Shown here: piece by piece, positions 1-6,317 of the stretch
How positions within the stretch are numbered: the first letter of the stretch is position 1
How the letters are laid out: each line of letters starts with the position of its first letter
Origin: Opitutaceae bacterium
Lineage (GTDB): Bacteria > Verrucomicrobiota > Verrucomicrobiia > Opitutales > Opitutaceae
NCBI GenBank assembly: GCA_031272375.1
Contig: JAISTY010000207.1
Span: 1-12,736, forward strand
DNA: 12,736 bases
Direction: 5' to 3'
Made by a program: the position numbers and the translations under genes
Notes under the pieces: generated by a model
Seen by the model: the letters and a program-made list of their open reading frames with translations, nothing else
Told to the model about the DNA's origin: nothing
Database searches by the model: none

Positions 1-526
1 GTTTCGACCCCGGCTCCGCGCCGTTTCCGTGGCACCGCCCGCACACCACCGCCCTCCGATACTCGATGTCCTTCTCAACCCCCTTCGCCGCGTCCTCCAA
101 TGAAATCTCCAGATCGTAGCGCAGATCATCCCCGTCCGTTCCCGCGCTCTGGCGGCGGCGCCCCCTGCCCCCGCCGAACCTGGTCTCGAAAATCCCGCCG
201 CCGCCCCCGCCGAACACCTCGCGGAACAAATCCTCCGGGTTGTGGACCCCGCCGAAGCCGCCCGCGCCGAAACCGCCCGCTCCCGCGCCGGCGCCCGGCT
301 GGAACGCCGCGTGCCCGTGCTGGTCATACAACGCCCGCTTCTGCGGATCCTTCAGCACCTCGTAGGCCTCGGAGACCTTCTTGAACATCTCCTCCGCCTC
401 CTTGTTCCCGGGGTTTTTGTCCGGATGAAACTGCACCGCCTTCTTGCGATACGCCTTCTTCAACTCCTCGTCCGAGACGCCCTTCGCGACCCCCAGCAAC
501 TCGTAATAATCTTCCTTCGCGGCCAT
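1..526 (-). CDS. dnaJ: Chaperone protein DnaJ (N-terminal part; gene continues beyond the left edge)
   Basis: Hsp40 co-chaperone that delivers unfolded substrates to DnaK and stimulates its ATPase in the cytoplasm. About 175 codons are visible. The J domain fills roughly residues 1-70, with the diagnostic HPD tripeptide at residues 34-36. A Gly/Phe-rich linker follows, with runs of Gly/Ala and FGG. The visible part ends in the first zinc-finger repeat (CARCHGNG), just after a [16 protein letters not shown] stretch typical of the start of the DnaJ substrate-binding region. The start is fixed by an AAAGGA Shine-Dalgarno at 532-537, five bases before ATG. The grpE stop TAA lies one base upstream, so the two genes are probably translated from one message and coupled. 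The rest of the zinc domain and the C-terminal domain lie outside the window. The G/F linker and zinc repeat rule out a J-domain-only protein. Confidence 0.96.
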   Translation of the reverse strand, partial: MAAKEDYYELLGVAKGVSDEELKKAYRKKAVQFHPDKNPGNKEAEEMFKKVSEAYEVLKDPQKRALYDQHGHAAFQPGAGAGAGGFGAGGFGGVHNPEDLFREVFGGGGGGIFETRFGGGRGRRRQSAGTDGDDLRYDLEISLEDAAKGVEKDIEYRRAVVCGRCHGNGAEPGSK

Positions 527-527
527 G

Positions 528-1178
528 TTATTCCTTTCCGCTTGAAACCACCACCGACGCCGGCCTCAACAACCTGCCGTTCAACGAATAACCAACACGC
601 GTCACCGCCACAATCCCGTCCGCCGGCACCTTCGCGTCCGGCAGGTGCGAAACCGCCTCGTGCGCGTTCGGGTCGAACGCCGTTCCCGCCGCCGGATTGA
701 TTTCCACCAGGCCCTGCTCCCCCAGCGTCCGCTTCAACTGCCCCGCGATCATCTCCAACCCCTCCCCGATCGCCTTCGCGTCCGCGTCCTTCGCCCGCGC
801 CGCCGCCAGCCCGAACCCAAGGCTGTCCAGCACCGGCAGCAACGACTCCAGCACCCGCCCCGCCGCGAACTGCCTCAACTCCTCCTTCTCCCGCGCGTGA
901 CGTTTCCGCGCGTTCTCCAAATCCGCCGCCGCCCGCAGAAACCGCTCGTAATTCTCCGCCGCCAGCCGCTTCGCCTCCGCCAGCTCCTTCTCAACAGCGG
1001 CAGCTTGTTCGCCGGCGACTTGTCCGCCGGCGACTTGTCCCTCCGCGCCGGCGGGCGCCGCCGTGTCCCGCTCCGGCGGCGGCGCATTGTCCGCGCCATT
1101 GACCGCGCCAGCGGCCTGTTCCTTCCCCGACCCGTTCCTTGTTTTTTCGCTCATGTTGAAAAAATTCCACGCGCTCAT
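528..1178 (-). CDS. grpE: Nucleotide exchange factor GrpE
   Basis: GrpE releases ADP from DnaK and works with DnaJ, the next gene. The 216-residue product has a disordered Ala/Gly/Pro/Glu-rich N-terminus (about 1-65). A long charged coiled coil follows ([11 protein letters not shown], then [19 protein letters not shown]). The compact beta domain carries the family signature [23 protein letters not shown] and [12 protein letters not shown] at 1178 is preferred to the in-frame ATG at 1154 because a GGAGG lies seven bases before it (1186-1190), and the 1154 codon has no ribosome site. The start overlaps the manA stop as ATGA (4 nt) and the stop lies one base from dnaJ ATG, so all three genes look coupled. 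The N-terminal linker contains a 15-nt tandem repeat giving [15 protein letters not shown], described separately. Length is within the usual GrpE range. Confidence 0.95.
   Translation of the reverse strand: MSAWNFFNMSEKTRNGSGKEQAAGAVNGADNAPPPERDTAAPAGAEGQVAGGQVAGEQAAAVEKELAEAKRLAAENYERFLRAAADLENARKRHAREKEELRQFAAGRVLESLLPVLDSLGFGLAAARAKDADAKAIGEGLEMIAGQLKRTLGEQGLVEINPAAGTAFDPNAHEAVSHLPDAKVPADGIVAVTRVGYSLNGRLLRPASVVVSSGKE
996..1040 (-). repeat. 15-nt tandem repeat (3 copies) in the grpE linker
   Basis: Read on the minus strand, two perfect copies of GGACAAGTCGCCGGC (1026-1040 and 1011-1025) are followed by a diverged copy, GAACAAGCTGCCGCT (996-1010). The repeat encodes [10 protein letters not shown] and EQAAA in the disordered GrpE N-terminus and keeps frame. 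Each of the first two units contains the window-wide 12-mer GACAAGYYGCCG, and the third has it with one mismatch. Confidence 0.9.
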
Positions 1179-2116
1179 CCGAAGTCCTCCGTCACCAGCG
1201 CCAGCGACGGCTCCTCCGCCGCGAAACGGAACCGCCCCGCGAACGGCAGAATCACATTGTCCCCGCGCCCGACAACCCCGCCGTCCTCCGACCGCAACGC
1301 CCCCTCCACCACGCTCAAAATCCGCGCTTTCCCCGGCTCGAACGACAAGCCGCCGCCCGCCTCCACCGGCTCGCGCCGTATCCTGAACTCGTCCGCCGCC
1401 GCGATCACCGCCGCCTCCCGCCGCTCCCGCACCGGCTCCGGCTCGAAATCGTCCCACTTGATTGACTTCAATGACTGCTCCACGTGCATCGCCCGCGGCT
1501 TCCCGTCCAAACCCATCCGCCCCCAGTCATAAACCCGGTAGGTCGTGTCCGAGTTCTGCTGGATCTCCAAAATCAGGTTGCCGCCGTCAATCGCGTGCAA
1601 CTGCCCGCTCCGCACTAAAATGGAATCCCCCGCCTTCACCGGAAACCGGTGCGTGCACGTCTCCAAGGTCAACTCCCCCAGCGCCCGCTCGAACCGCTCC
1701 CGCGTCACCCCGCGCTTCAGCCCCACAATCAAATGCGACCCCGGCTCGCACGCCGCGATGAACCAGTTCTCCGTCTTCGGCTCGCCCTTCAACTCCTCCG
1801 CAACCGATTTCGGCGGATGCACCTGCAAACTCAGCCGTTCGCGGCAGTCGAGCCATTTGACCAAAATCGGGAACGCCCGCTCCCGCGGCCAGTCCGGCCC
1901 CATGACCTCCGCGCCGCGCGTCTCAATCAACTCCCGCAACGTCCGCCCGCCGGACAAGCCGCCGCTGACGACCGACTGCGCCTCCGGCCGGTCAACAATG
2001 TCCCAGCTCTCGCCGATCAATTTGTCCTGCGGCAACTTGCGACCGAGCGCGGTTTCGAGGACGCGCCCGCCCCAGACCCGTTCCTGATACAGCGGCTTCA
2101 AGCGAATGAATTCCAT
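1175..2116 (-). CDS. manA: Class I mannose-6-phosphate isomerase (cupin, short ManA type)
   Basis: Zinc-dependent cytoplasmic isomerase interconverting fructose-6-P and mannose-6-P, feeding mannose catabolism or GDP-mannose synthesis. The 313-residue length matches the compact Bacillus-type ManA rather than the longer enterobacterial form. Family motifs are WGGRVL near residue 15, GESWDI at 35-40, LSLQVHPP with metal ligand H100, KTENWF with E116, and the second-cupin stretch QLHAIDGG with H174 followed by ILEIQQNSDTTYRVYDWGR. All expected metal ligands are present. ATG at 2116 gives the standard MEFIRLKP start; no Shine-Dalgarno precedes it. One copy of the 12-mer GACAAGCTGCCG (plus-strand reading) lies five bases upstream, and two more lie in the coding region. 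The gene leads the manA-grpE-dnaJ cluster. The divergent symporter next door hints at a sugar link, but that is inference. Confidence 0.92.
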   Translation of the reverse strand: MEFIRLKPLYQERVWGGRVLETALGRKLPQDKLIGESWDIVDRPEAQSVVSGGLSGGRTLRELIETRGAEVMGPDWPRERAFPILVKWLDCRERLSLQVHPPKSVAEELKGEPKTENWFIAACEPGSHLIVGLKRGVTRERFERALGELTLETCTHRFPVKAGDSILVRSGQLHAIDGGNLILEIQQNSDTTYRVYDWGRMGLDGKPRAMHVEQSLKSIKWDDFEPEPVRERREAAVIAAADEFRIRREPVEAGGGLSFEPGKARILSVVEGALRSEDGGVVGRGDNVILPFAGRFRFAAEEPSLALVTEDFG

Positions 2117-2270
2117 GCCGCGACAAGCTGCCGACGGAGGCGCGTGGGAAAAGCAAAAATTTGCGGCGGCGCGCGGTCCGCCCCGCGCGGGGATTTTTCG
2201 CTTTTGGGGTTGCGGGCGGGGAAAACCCACTTGGCATAGCGCGCTCTATACCCGGTCCCCCCTCCCTCCC
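2117..2270. promoter_or_regulatory. Divergent manA / symporter intergenic region
   Basis: This 154-nt gap must hold promoters for both divergent genes. It contains the motif copy at 2122-2133, a small GCAAA-AA-TTTGC inverted repeat at 2153-2164, a self-complementary CCCCGCGCGGGG at 2181-2192, and the larger inverted repeat at 2233-2252. I see no convincing -35/-10 pair on either strand. Confidence 0.5.
2233..2252. promoter_or_regulatory. 20-bp inverted repeat upstream of the symporter, candidate operator
   Basis: GGCATAGCGC is followed directly by GCTCTATACC; the two halves are reverse complements at 8 of 10 positions. It ends 18 bases before the symporter ATG, where a transcriptional regulator could act. 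No regulator gene is adjacent, so its role is inferred from position and symmetry only. Confidence 0.35.
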
Positions 2271-4352
2271 ATGAACATCCTCACCTCCCTCGACTACACG
2301 GTCATCATCGGCTTCCTCGCCATCATCATGTTCGTCGGCCTCATCATGTCGCGCCGCGCCTCCAAAAGCATGGAGCACTACTACCTCGGCGGGCGCAACC
2401 TGCCGTGGTTCATGCTCGGCGTCTCCGGCATGTCCAACTGGTTCGACCTCACCGGCACCATGATCATCACCTCCTTCCTCTTCCTGCTCGGGCCGACGGG
2501 GCTGTTCATCGAGTTCCGCGGCGGCGCCGTGCTCGTCCTCGCCTTCATGCTCGCCTACACCGGCAAATGGCACCGGCGCTCCGGCTGCATGACCCCCGCC
2601 GAGTGGAACACCTACCGCTTCGGCTCCGATTTCTCCGGCGAATTCCTCCGCCTCGTCAGCGCCCTCATCGGCGTCCTCTGCATTATCGGCATGGTCATCT
2701 ACATGGTGCGCGGCGCCACGCTCTTCATGAGCCTCCTCTTCCCCGACTTCAACCCAGTCGCCCTCACCCTCGGCCTCCTCGCCTTCGCCTCCGTCTTCAC
2801 CATCCTCGCCGGCTTCTACGGCGTCGTCCTCACCGACCTCGTCCAAGGCTCCGTCATGATCGTCGGCTGCATCGTCATCAGCGTCTTCGCCTGGAACGCC
2901 GTGACGGACGCCCCCACCCTCGCCGCCACCGCCGCCGAGGTCACCGGCAACCCCAACTGGTATGCCTCCTCCCTCCAATGGAAGGTCGAGAACATGCCGC
3001 AAGTGTATGTTGACAAAGGCTATAACTACCTGTTCATGTTCGCGCTGCTCTACATGCTCCGCCAGTGCGTCAACGGCATGACCACCGGCGCGGAGTCGCG
3101 CTTCTTCGCCGCCCGCAACTCCCGCGAATGCGGCCTCCAGTGCGTCGTCCAGGGCGTCATGGTCATGTTCCGCTGGCCCTTGATGATCAGCTTCGCCGTC
3201 ATGGGCATCTTCTTCGTCAAGGACGTCATGCCCCCGGCGGAAAACACCCAGGCCGCCGTCCTCGCCCTCCGCGAGGACTTCCGCGCCTCCAAAACCCCCG
3301 CCCTCGCCGTCAACGTCGCCGCCGTCCCCGAAAACGGACGCGAGACACCCGACGAGGCGGCCTTCTGGGGCGCCCTCAAAAGCGGCTGGCACGAGCACAA
3401 GGCCGAAATCGTCCGCAACGCCGCCCACGCCCCCGCCCTCGTCGCCCAACTCCGCTCCGCCCTCGGCGACGACTGGCGCAAAAAACTCGGCGTCATCGGC
3501 TGGGACGGGCGCGCCGACGCCGAGATGATCCTCCCCGCCGTGCTCGCCTACAAAATGAGTCCGGGCATCAAGGGCTTCCTCATCGTCGCCCTGCTCGCCG
3601 CCCTCATGGGCGCCCTCACCGGGCAAATCAACCAGGGCAGCGCCCTCATCACCCGCGACATCTACCAGAACTTCCTCCGCAAAAAGGCCGGCAACCGCGA
3701 ACTCATCCTCGTCGCCTACGTCTCCACCGCGGCGATTGTCATCATCGGCATCTGGCTCGGACGCCTCGTCGAGAACATCAACCAGATCTGGAGCTGGATC
3801 GTGATGGGGCTGACCGCCGGCTCCCTCGGCCCCGGCTTCCTGCGCCTCTACTGGTGGCGCACCAATGCCTGGGGCATGGCCGCCGGCATGTTCGTCGGCG
3901 GTCTCGCCGCCGTCCTCCAGGCCGCCCTCTGGCCGGGCATGAGCGAATGGTGGCTCTTCCTCATGTGCGGCGGCTTGTCCTTCGCCTTCGCCATCGCCGT
4001 CTCCTGCCTCACAAAGGGCACCGACGCCTCCGTTGTCCGCCACTTCTACCGCACCACCCGGCCCTTCGGCGCCTGGGGCAGATTCAAGGCCGAACTCGAC
4101 GCCCCCACGCGCCTCGCCTGGGAAAAGGAGCACCGCAACGACATCCTCACCGTCCCCTTCGCCCTCCTCGCGCAGGTCACCCTCTTCCTCCTCCCCATGC
4201 AGCTCATCACGAAAAACACCGGCGCCCTCGCCGCCACCCTGCCCCTGTTTCTCGCCGGCGCCGCGGGGATCTACTGGTTCTGGTGGCGCAACCTGCCGCC
4301 GAAGGACGAGACGCTCCTCAACAGCATCGCGGAAACGAAGTCCGCCGAATAA
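2271..4352 (+). CDS. Sodium:solute symporter family (SSS/SLC5-like) membrane transporter
   Basis: Polytopic inner-membrane transporter with the LeuT-like fold; the substrate is unknown and may be a sugar given adjacent manA. The 693-residue protein begins with a hydrophobic segment (about 8-26) and the SSS hallmark YYLGGR (about 37-42). Many further hydrophobic helices follow. The core helix stretch GFLIVALLAALMGALTGQIN (residues 433-452), followed shortly by RDIY, matches the family's TM8 region. A roughly 108-residue polar insert (about 321-428) precedes it. The C-terminus has the FYRTTRPFG motif common in larger bacterial SSS proteins and one or two extra helices. Where vSGLT carries the Na2-site serines S364/S365, this protein has G447 and A448, so sodium coupling is uncertain. 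ATG at 2271 starts just before the first helix. A longer in-frame reading back to 2106 is improbable because it would cross the promoter region. No Shine-Dalgarno. Confidence 0.88.
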   Translation: MNILTSLDYTVIIGFLAIIMFVGLIMSRRASKSMEHYYLGGRNLPWFMLGVSGMSNWFDLTGTMIITSFLFLLGPTGLFIEFRGGAVLVLAFMLAYTGKWHRRSGCMTPAEWNTYRFGSDFSGEFLRLVSALIGVLCIIGMVIYMVRGATLFMSLLFPDFNPVALTLGLLAFASVFTILAGFYGVVLTDLVQGSVMIVGCIVISVFAWNAVTDAPTLAATAAEVTGNPNWYASSLQWKVENMPQVYVDKGYNYLFMFALLYMLRQCVNGMTTGAESRFFAARNSRECGLQCVVQGVMVMFRWPLMISFAVMGIFFVKDVMPPAENTQAAVLALREDFRASKTPALAVNVAAVPENGRETPDEAAFWGALKSGWHEHKAEIVRNAAHAPALVAQLRSALGDDWRKKLGVIGWDGRADAEMILPAVLAYKMSPGIKGFLIVALLAALMGALTGQINQGSALITRDIYQNFLRKKAGNRELILVAYVSTAAIVIIGIWLGRLVENINQIWSWIVMGLTAGSLGPGFLRLYWWRTNAWGMAAGMFVGGLAAVLQAALWPGMSEWWLFLMCGGLSFAFAIAVSCLTKGTDASVVRHFYRTTRPFGAWGRFKAELDAPTRLAWEKEHRNDILTVPFALLAQVTLFLLPMQLITKNTGALAATLPLFLAGAAGIYWFWWRNLPPKDETLLNSIAETKSAE

Positions 4353-4377
4353 CCGCCGCGCGCGACAAGCCGCCGCC
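4353..4377. other. Convergent symporter/purE junction carrying one 12-mer motif copy
   Basis: The 25-nt space between two convergent stop codons has no hairpin plus T-run. Most of it is the plus-strand motif copy GACAAGCCGCCG (4364-4375). Confidence 0.7.
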
Positions 4378-4863
4378 TCACGGCAGCCGGGCGTCCAGCA
4401 CCTTCGCCGTCTGCTCCCGCCGGTAGCCCTCCAACGCCTTCGCCACGCGCTTGTCCGACAACGCCAGGAACGCCGCCGCGAACAGCGCCGCGTTCACCGC
4501 ACCCGCCTTGCCGATCGCGAACGTCGCCACCGGCACCCCCGCCGGCATCTGCGCTGTGGACAGCAGCGAATCCATCCCCTTCAGGCTCGCCGACTCCATC
4601 GGCACGCCCAGCACCGGCAGGCGCGTCAGCCCCGCCATGACGCCCGCGAGATGCGCCGCGCCGCCCGCCCCCGCGATGATCGCCCGCAACCCGCGCCCCT
4701 CCGCGCCCCGCGCGTATTCAAACGCCTTGTCCGGCGTCCGGTGCGCGCTGATGACCTGCCGCTCCACCGCGACCCCCAGCCCTTCCAGGGTCGCGACCGC
4801 GTGCCGCATCGTCTCCCAGTCCGAAACGCTTCCCATGATGACGCCCACAATTGCCTTTGCCAT
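4378..4863 (-). CDS. purE: 5-(carboxyamino)imidazole ribonucleotide mutase PurE (class I)
   Basis: Catalyses N5-CAIR to CAIR in de novo purine synthesis; cytoplasmic, normally an octamer. The 161-residue length is standard. Motifs are GSVSDWETM (11-19), ISAHRTP with catalytic H41, AGAGGAAHLAGVMAG, the class I stretch ESASLKGMDSLLSTAQMP, and GKAGAVNAALFAA. The class I pattern predicts a PurK partner, which is not in the window. ATG at 4863 gives the normal MAKAIVGVIMGS start. An in-frame ATG at 4902 would add 13 Gly/Arg-rich residues atypical of the family. No strong ribosome site. It converges on the symporter with only 25 bases between stop codons. Confidence 0.95.
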   Translation of the reverse strand: MAKAIVGVIMGSVSDWETMRHAVATLEGLGVAVERQVISAHRTPDKAFEYARGAEGRGLRAIIAGAGGAAHLAGVMAGLTRLPVLGVPMESASLKGMDSLLSTAQMPAGVPVATFAIGKAGAVNAALFAAAFLALSDKRVAKALEGYRREQTAKVLDARLP

Positions 4864-5005
4864 AGGCCGCGCACCCAAACGCCCCCGCCCGCCCGCGTCC
4901 ATTCAAATCAGGACAACACCGCCGCGCGCCGCGGTTTTTCCCCGATTTTCCACGCGACAAGCCGCCGCGCCCGGCTACGTTCCCGCGCCAACAATCCTCC
5001 CGACC
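4864..5005. promoter_or_regulatory. Divergent purE / lipoprotein intergenic region
   Basis: 142 nt, very GC-rich, and must hold promoters for both genes. It contains a motif copy (GACAAGCCGCCG, 4956-4967) and an ACCGC...GCGGT inverted repeat (4918-4935) followed by five T. No purine riboswitch-like structure or clear -35/-10 pair was recognised. Confidence 0.4.
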
Positions 5006-5401
5006 ATGCGCCGCCTCCGCCTCCTCGCCCAAACCGCCGCCGCCTCCGCCGCCCTCCTCGCCCTCGCCGCCTGCTCGACCATCCGCTTCGACAACGACGG
5101 CCGCCACACCGCCGTCTGGCAGCTCCGCACCCTCTCCGGCCTCGTCAACGGCAACAACGACGCCGCCTTCGCCGCCGCCGAAAAAGCCGTCCGCCAGCTC
5201 GACCTCTACACCGTCTCCTCCGCCAAGGAACAGTTCTCCTCGAAACTCGTCCTCCGCGCGCCGGGCGACAAACGCGTCACCGTCGCCATCGCCGAAACCA
5301 ACAGCCTCCAGACGCGCGTGGACATCACCTGGGGCGCCGCCGGCAACCGGACCGCCTCCGTCGCCCTCTACGAGGCCATCCTCAAAAACACCGCCAACTG
5401 A
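5006..5401 (+). CDS. Small predicted lipoprotein, DUF3568-like
   Basis: The 131-residue product begins with an RRLR basic stretch, an Ala/Leu-rich hydrophobic segment and a canonical lipobox, LAAC, placing the lipidated cysteine at C23 and the mature protein at the membrane surface. The mature part is about 109 residues of mixed alpha/beta character. Its last 40 residues (RVDITWGAAGNRTASVALYE region) resemble the C-terminus of DUF3568, small bacterial proteins of unknown function. That family match is by eye and tentative. ATG at 5006 is chosen because it puts the signal peptide at the N-terminus; no Shine-Dalgarno precedes it. The methyltransferase follows after 14 nt on the same strand, so the two are probably co-transcribed, but no functional link is evident. 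Confidence 0.82.
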   Translation: MRRLRLLAQTAAASAALLALAACSTIRFDNDGRHTAVWQLRTLSGLVNGNNDAAFAAAEKAVRQLDLYTVSSAKEQFSSKLVLRAPGDKRVTVAIAETNSLQTRVDITWGAAGNRTASVALYEAILKNTAN

Positions 5402-5415
5402 ACCGCCCCGCGCCC

Positions 5416-6309
5416 ATGCCGCACCCGACTCCCCAACGCCCCGCCATCGCCGTCGCCGACCGCTGGGACGATTACCGCCTCCTCGACTGCGGCGACGGCA
5501 TGAAATGCGAACGCTGGGGCGCCCGCGTCCTCGTCCGCCCCGACCCGCAAATCCTCTGGCCCAAAAGCGACCCCGCCCCATGGCGCGGGTGCGACGCCCT
5601 CTACCACCGCGACGAAAAAGGCGGCGGCCGCTGGGAAATCCGCCGCCCGTTGCCCGAAACCTGGACGCTCCGCTACGACCCGCTCGACCTCGTTTTCCGC
5701 ATCCGCCCGACCGGCTTCAAGCACACCGGCCTCTTCCCGGAGCAGGCCGTCAACTGGCACTGGTTCTCCGAAAAAATCCGCGCCGCCGGACGCCCCGTCT
5801 CCGTCCTCAACCTCTTCGGCTACACCGGCGCCGCCACCTGCGCCGCCGCCAAAGCCGGCGCCTCCGTCTGCCACGTGGACGCCTCCGCGGGCATGGTCCG
5901 CTGGTGCCGCGACAACGCCGCCCTCTGCGGCCTCGCCGACGCCCCCGTCCGCTACATCGCCGACGACTGCCTCAAGTTCGCCCGCCGCGAGCACAAACGC
6001 GGACGCCGCTACGACGCCGTCATCATGGACCCGCCGACCTACGGGCGCGGCAGCGGCGGCGAACTCTGGAAACTTGAGGACAACCTCTGGGAACTCCTGA
6101 CAAGCTGCCGCGACCTCCTCACCGACAAGCCGCTGTTCTTCCTTCTCAACGCCTACACCGCCCGCCTCTCGCCAACCGTCGCCGCCAACCTCCTCGCCGA
6201 ACTCCTGCGTCCCTTCGGCGGACAAGTTGCCGCCGGCGAGGTCGGCCTCCCCGTGTTGTCCGACGGCAAAATCCTCCCCTGCGGCATCTACGGACGTTGG
6301 GAAAGCTGA
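5416..6309 (+). CDS. Class I SAM-dependent methyltransferase, RlmI/RlmK-like
   Basis: Predicted cytoplasmic rRNA or other nucleic-acid methyltransferase. The 297-residue protein has an N-terminal beta-rich part (about 1-95), including a YHRDEKGGG turn, then TGFKHTGLFPEQ. The SAM-binding motif I is VLNLFGYTGAAT starting at V130, followed by the acidic strand-2 end HVDAS. Motif IV is DPPTYGRG at D205-G212. The DPP-[TK]-YGRG-x-GE-WK context is characteristic of the YccW/RlmI-type group (PF10672-like). An N-terminal PUA domain, present in RlmI, is not apparent at this length, so the target may differ. ATG at 5416 lies 14 nt after the lipoprotein stop; there is no Shine-Dalgarno. The stop is 8 nt from the convergent sufD stop. 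Two motif copies lie near the 3' end (6099-6110, 6221-6232). Confidence 0.88.
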   Translation: MPHPTPQRPAIAVADRWDDYRLLDCGDGMKCERWGARVLVRPDPQILWPKSDPAPWRGCDALYHRDEKGGGRWEIRRPLPETWTLRYDPLDLVFRIRPTGFKHTGLFPEQAVNWHWFSEKIRAAGRPVSVLNLFGYTGAATCAAAKAGASVCHVDASAGMVRWCRDNAALCGLADAPVRYIADDCLKFARREHKRGRRYDAVIMDPPTYGRGSGGELWKLEDNLWELLTSCRDLLTDKPLFFLLNAYTARLSPTVAANLLAELLRPFGGQVAAGEVGLPVLSDGKILPCGIYGRWES

Positions 6310-6317
6310 CCGCGCCG

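Noticed and set aside
645..1532. Plus-strand open frames over grpE and manA
   Set aside because: Arg/Pro/Ser-rich low-complexity translations opposite two well-recognised genes; typical GC-rich artefacts.
2181..2198. CCCCGCGCGGGG followed by ATTTTT as a terminator
   Set aside because: No plus-strand gene ends before it and a perfect palindrome without a loop is a poor hairpin; it sits in a divergent promoter region.
1992..4133. Very long minus-strand open frame opposite the symporter
   Set aside because: It is the Gly/Asp/Glu/Ala-rich reverse-frame shadow of a GC-rich gene; the plus strand carries a clear membrane transporter with family motifs.
4918..4940. ACCGC...GCGGT inverted repeat followed by TTTTT, terminator-like on the plus strand
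   Set aside because: It lies between divergent genes with no plus-strand gene ending upstream, and the stem is only about 5 bp.
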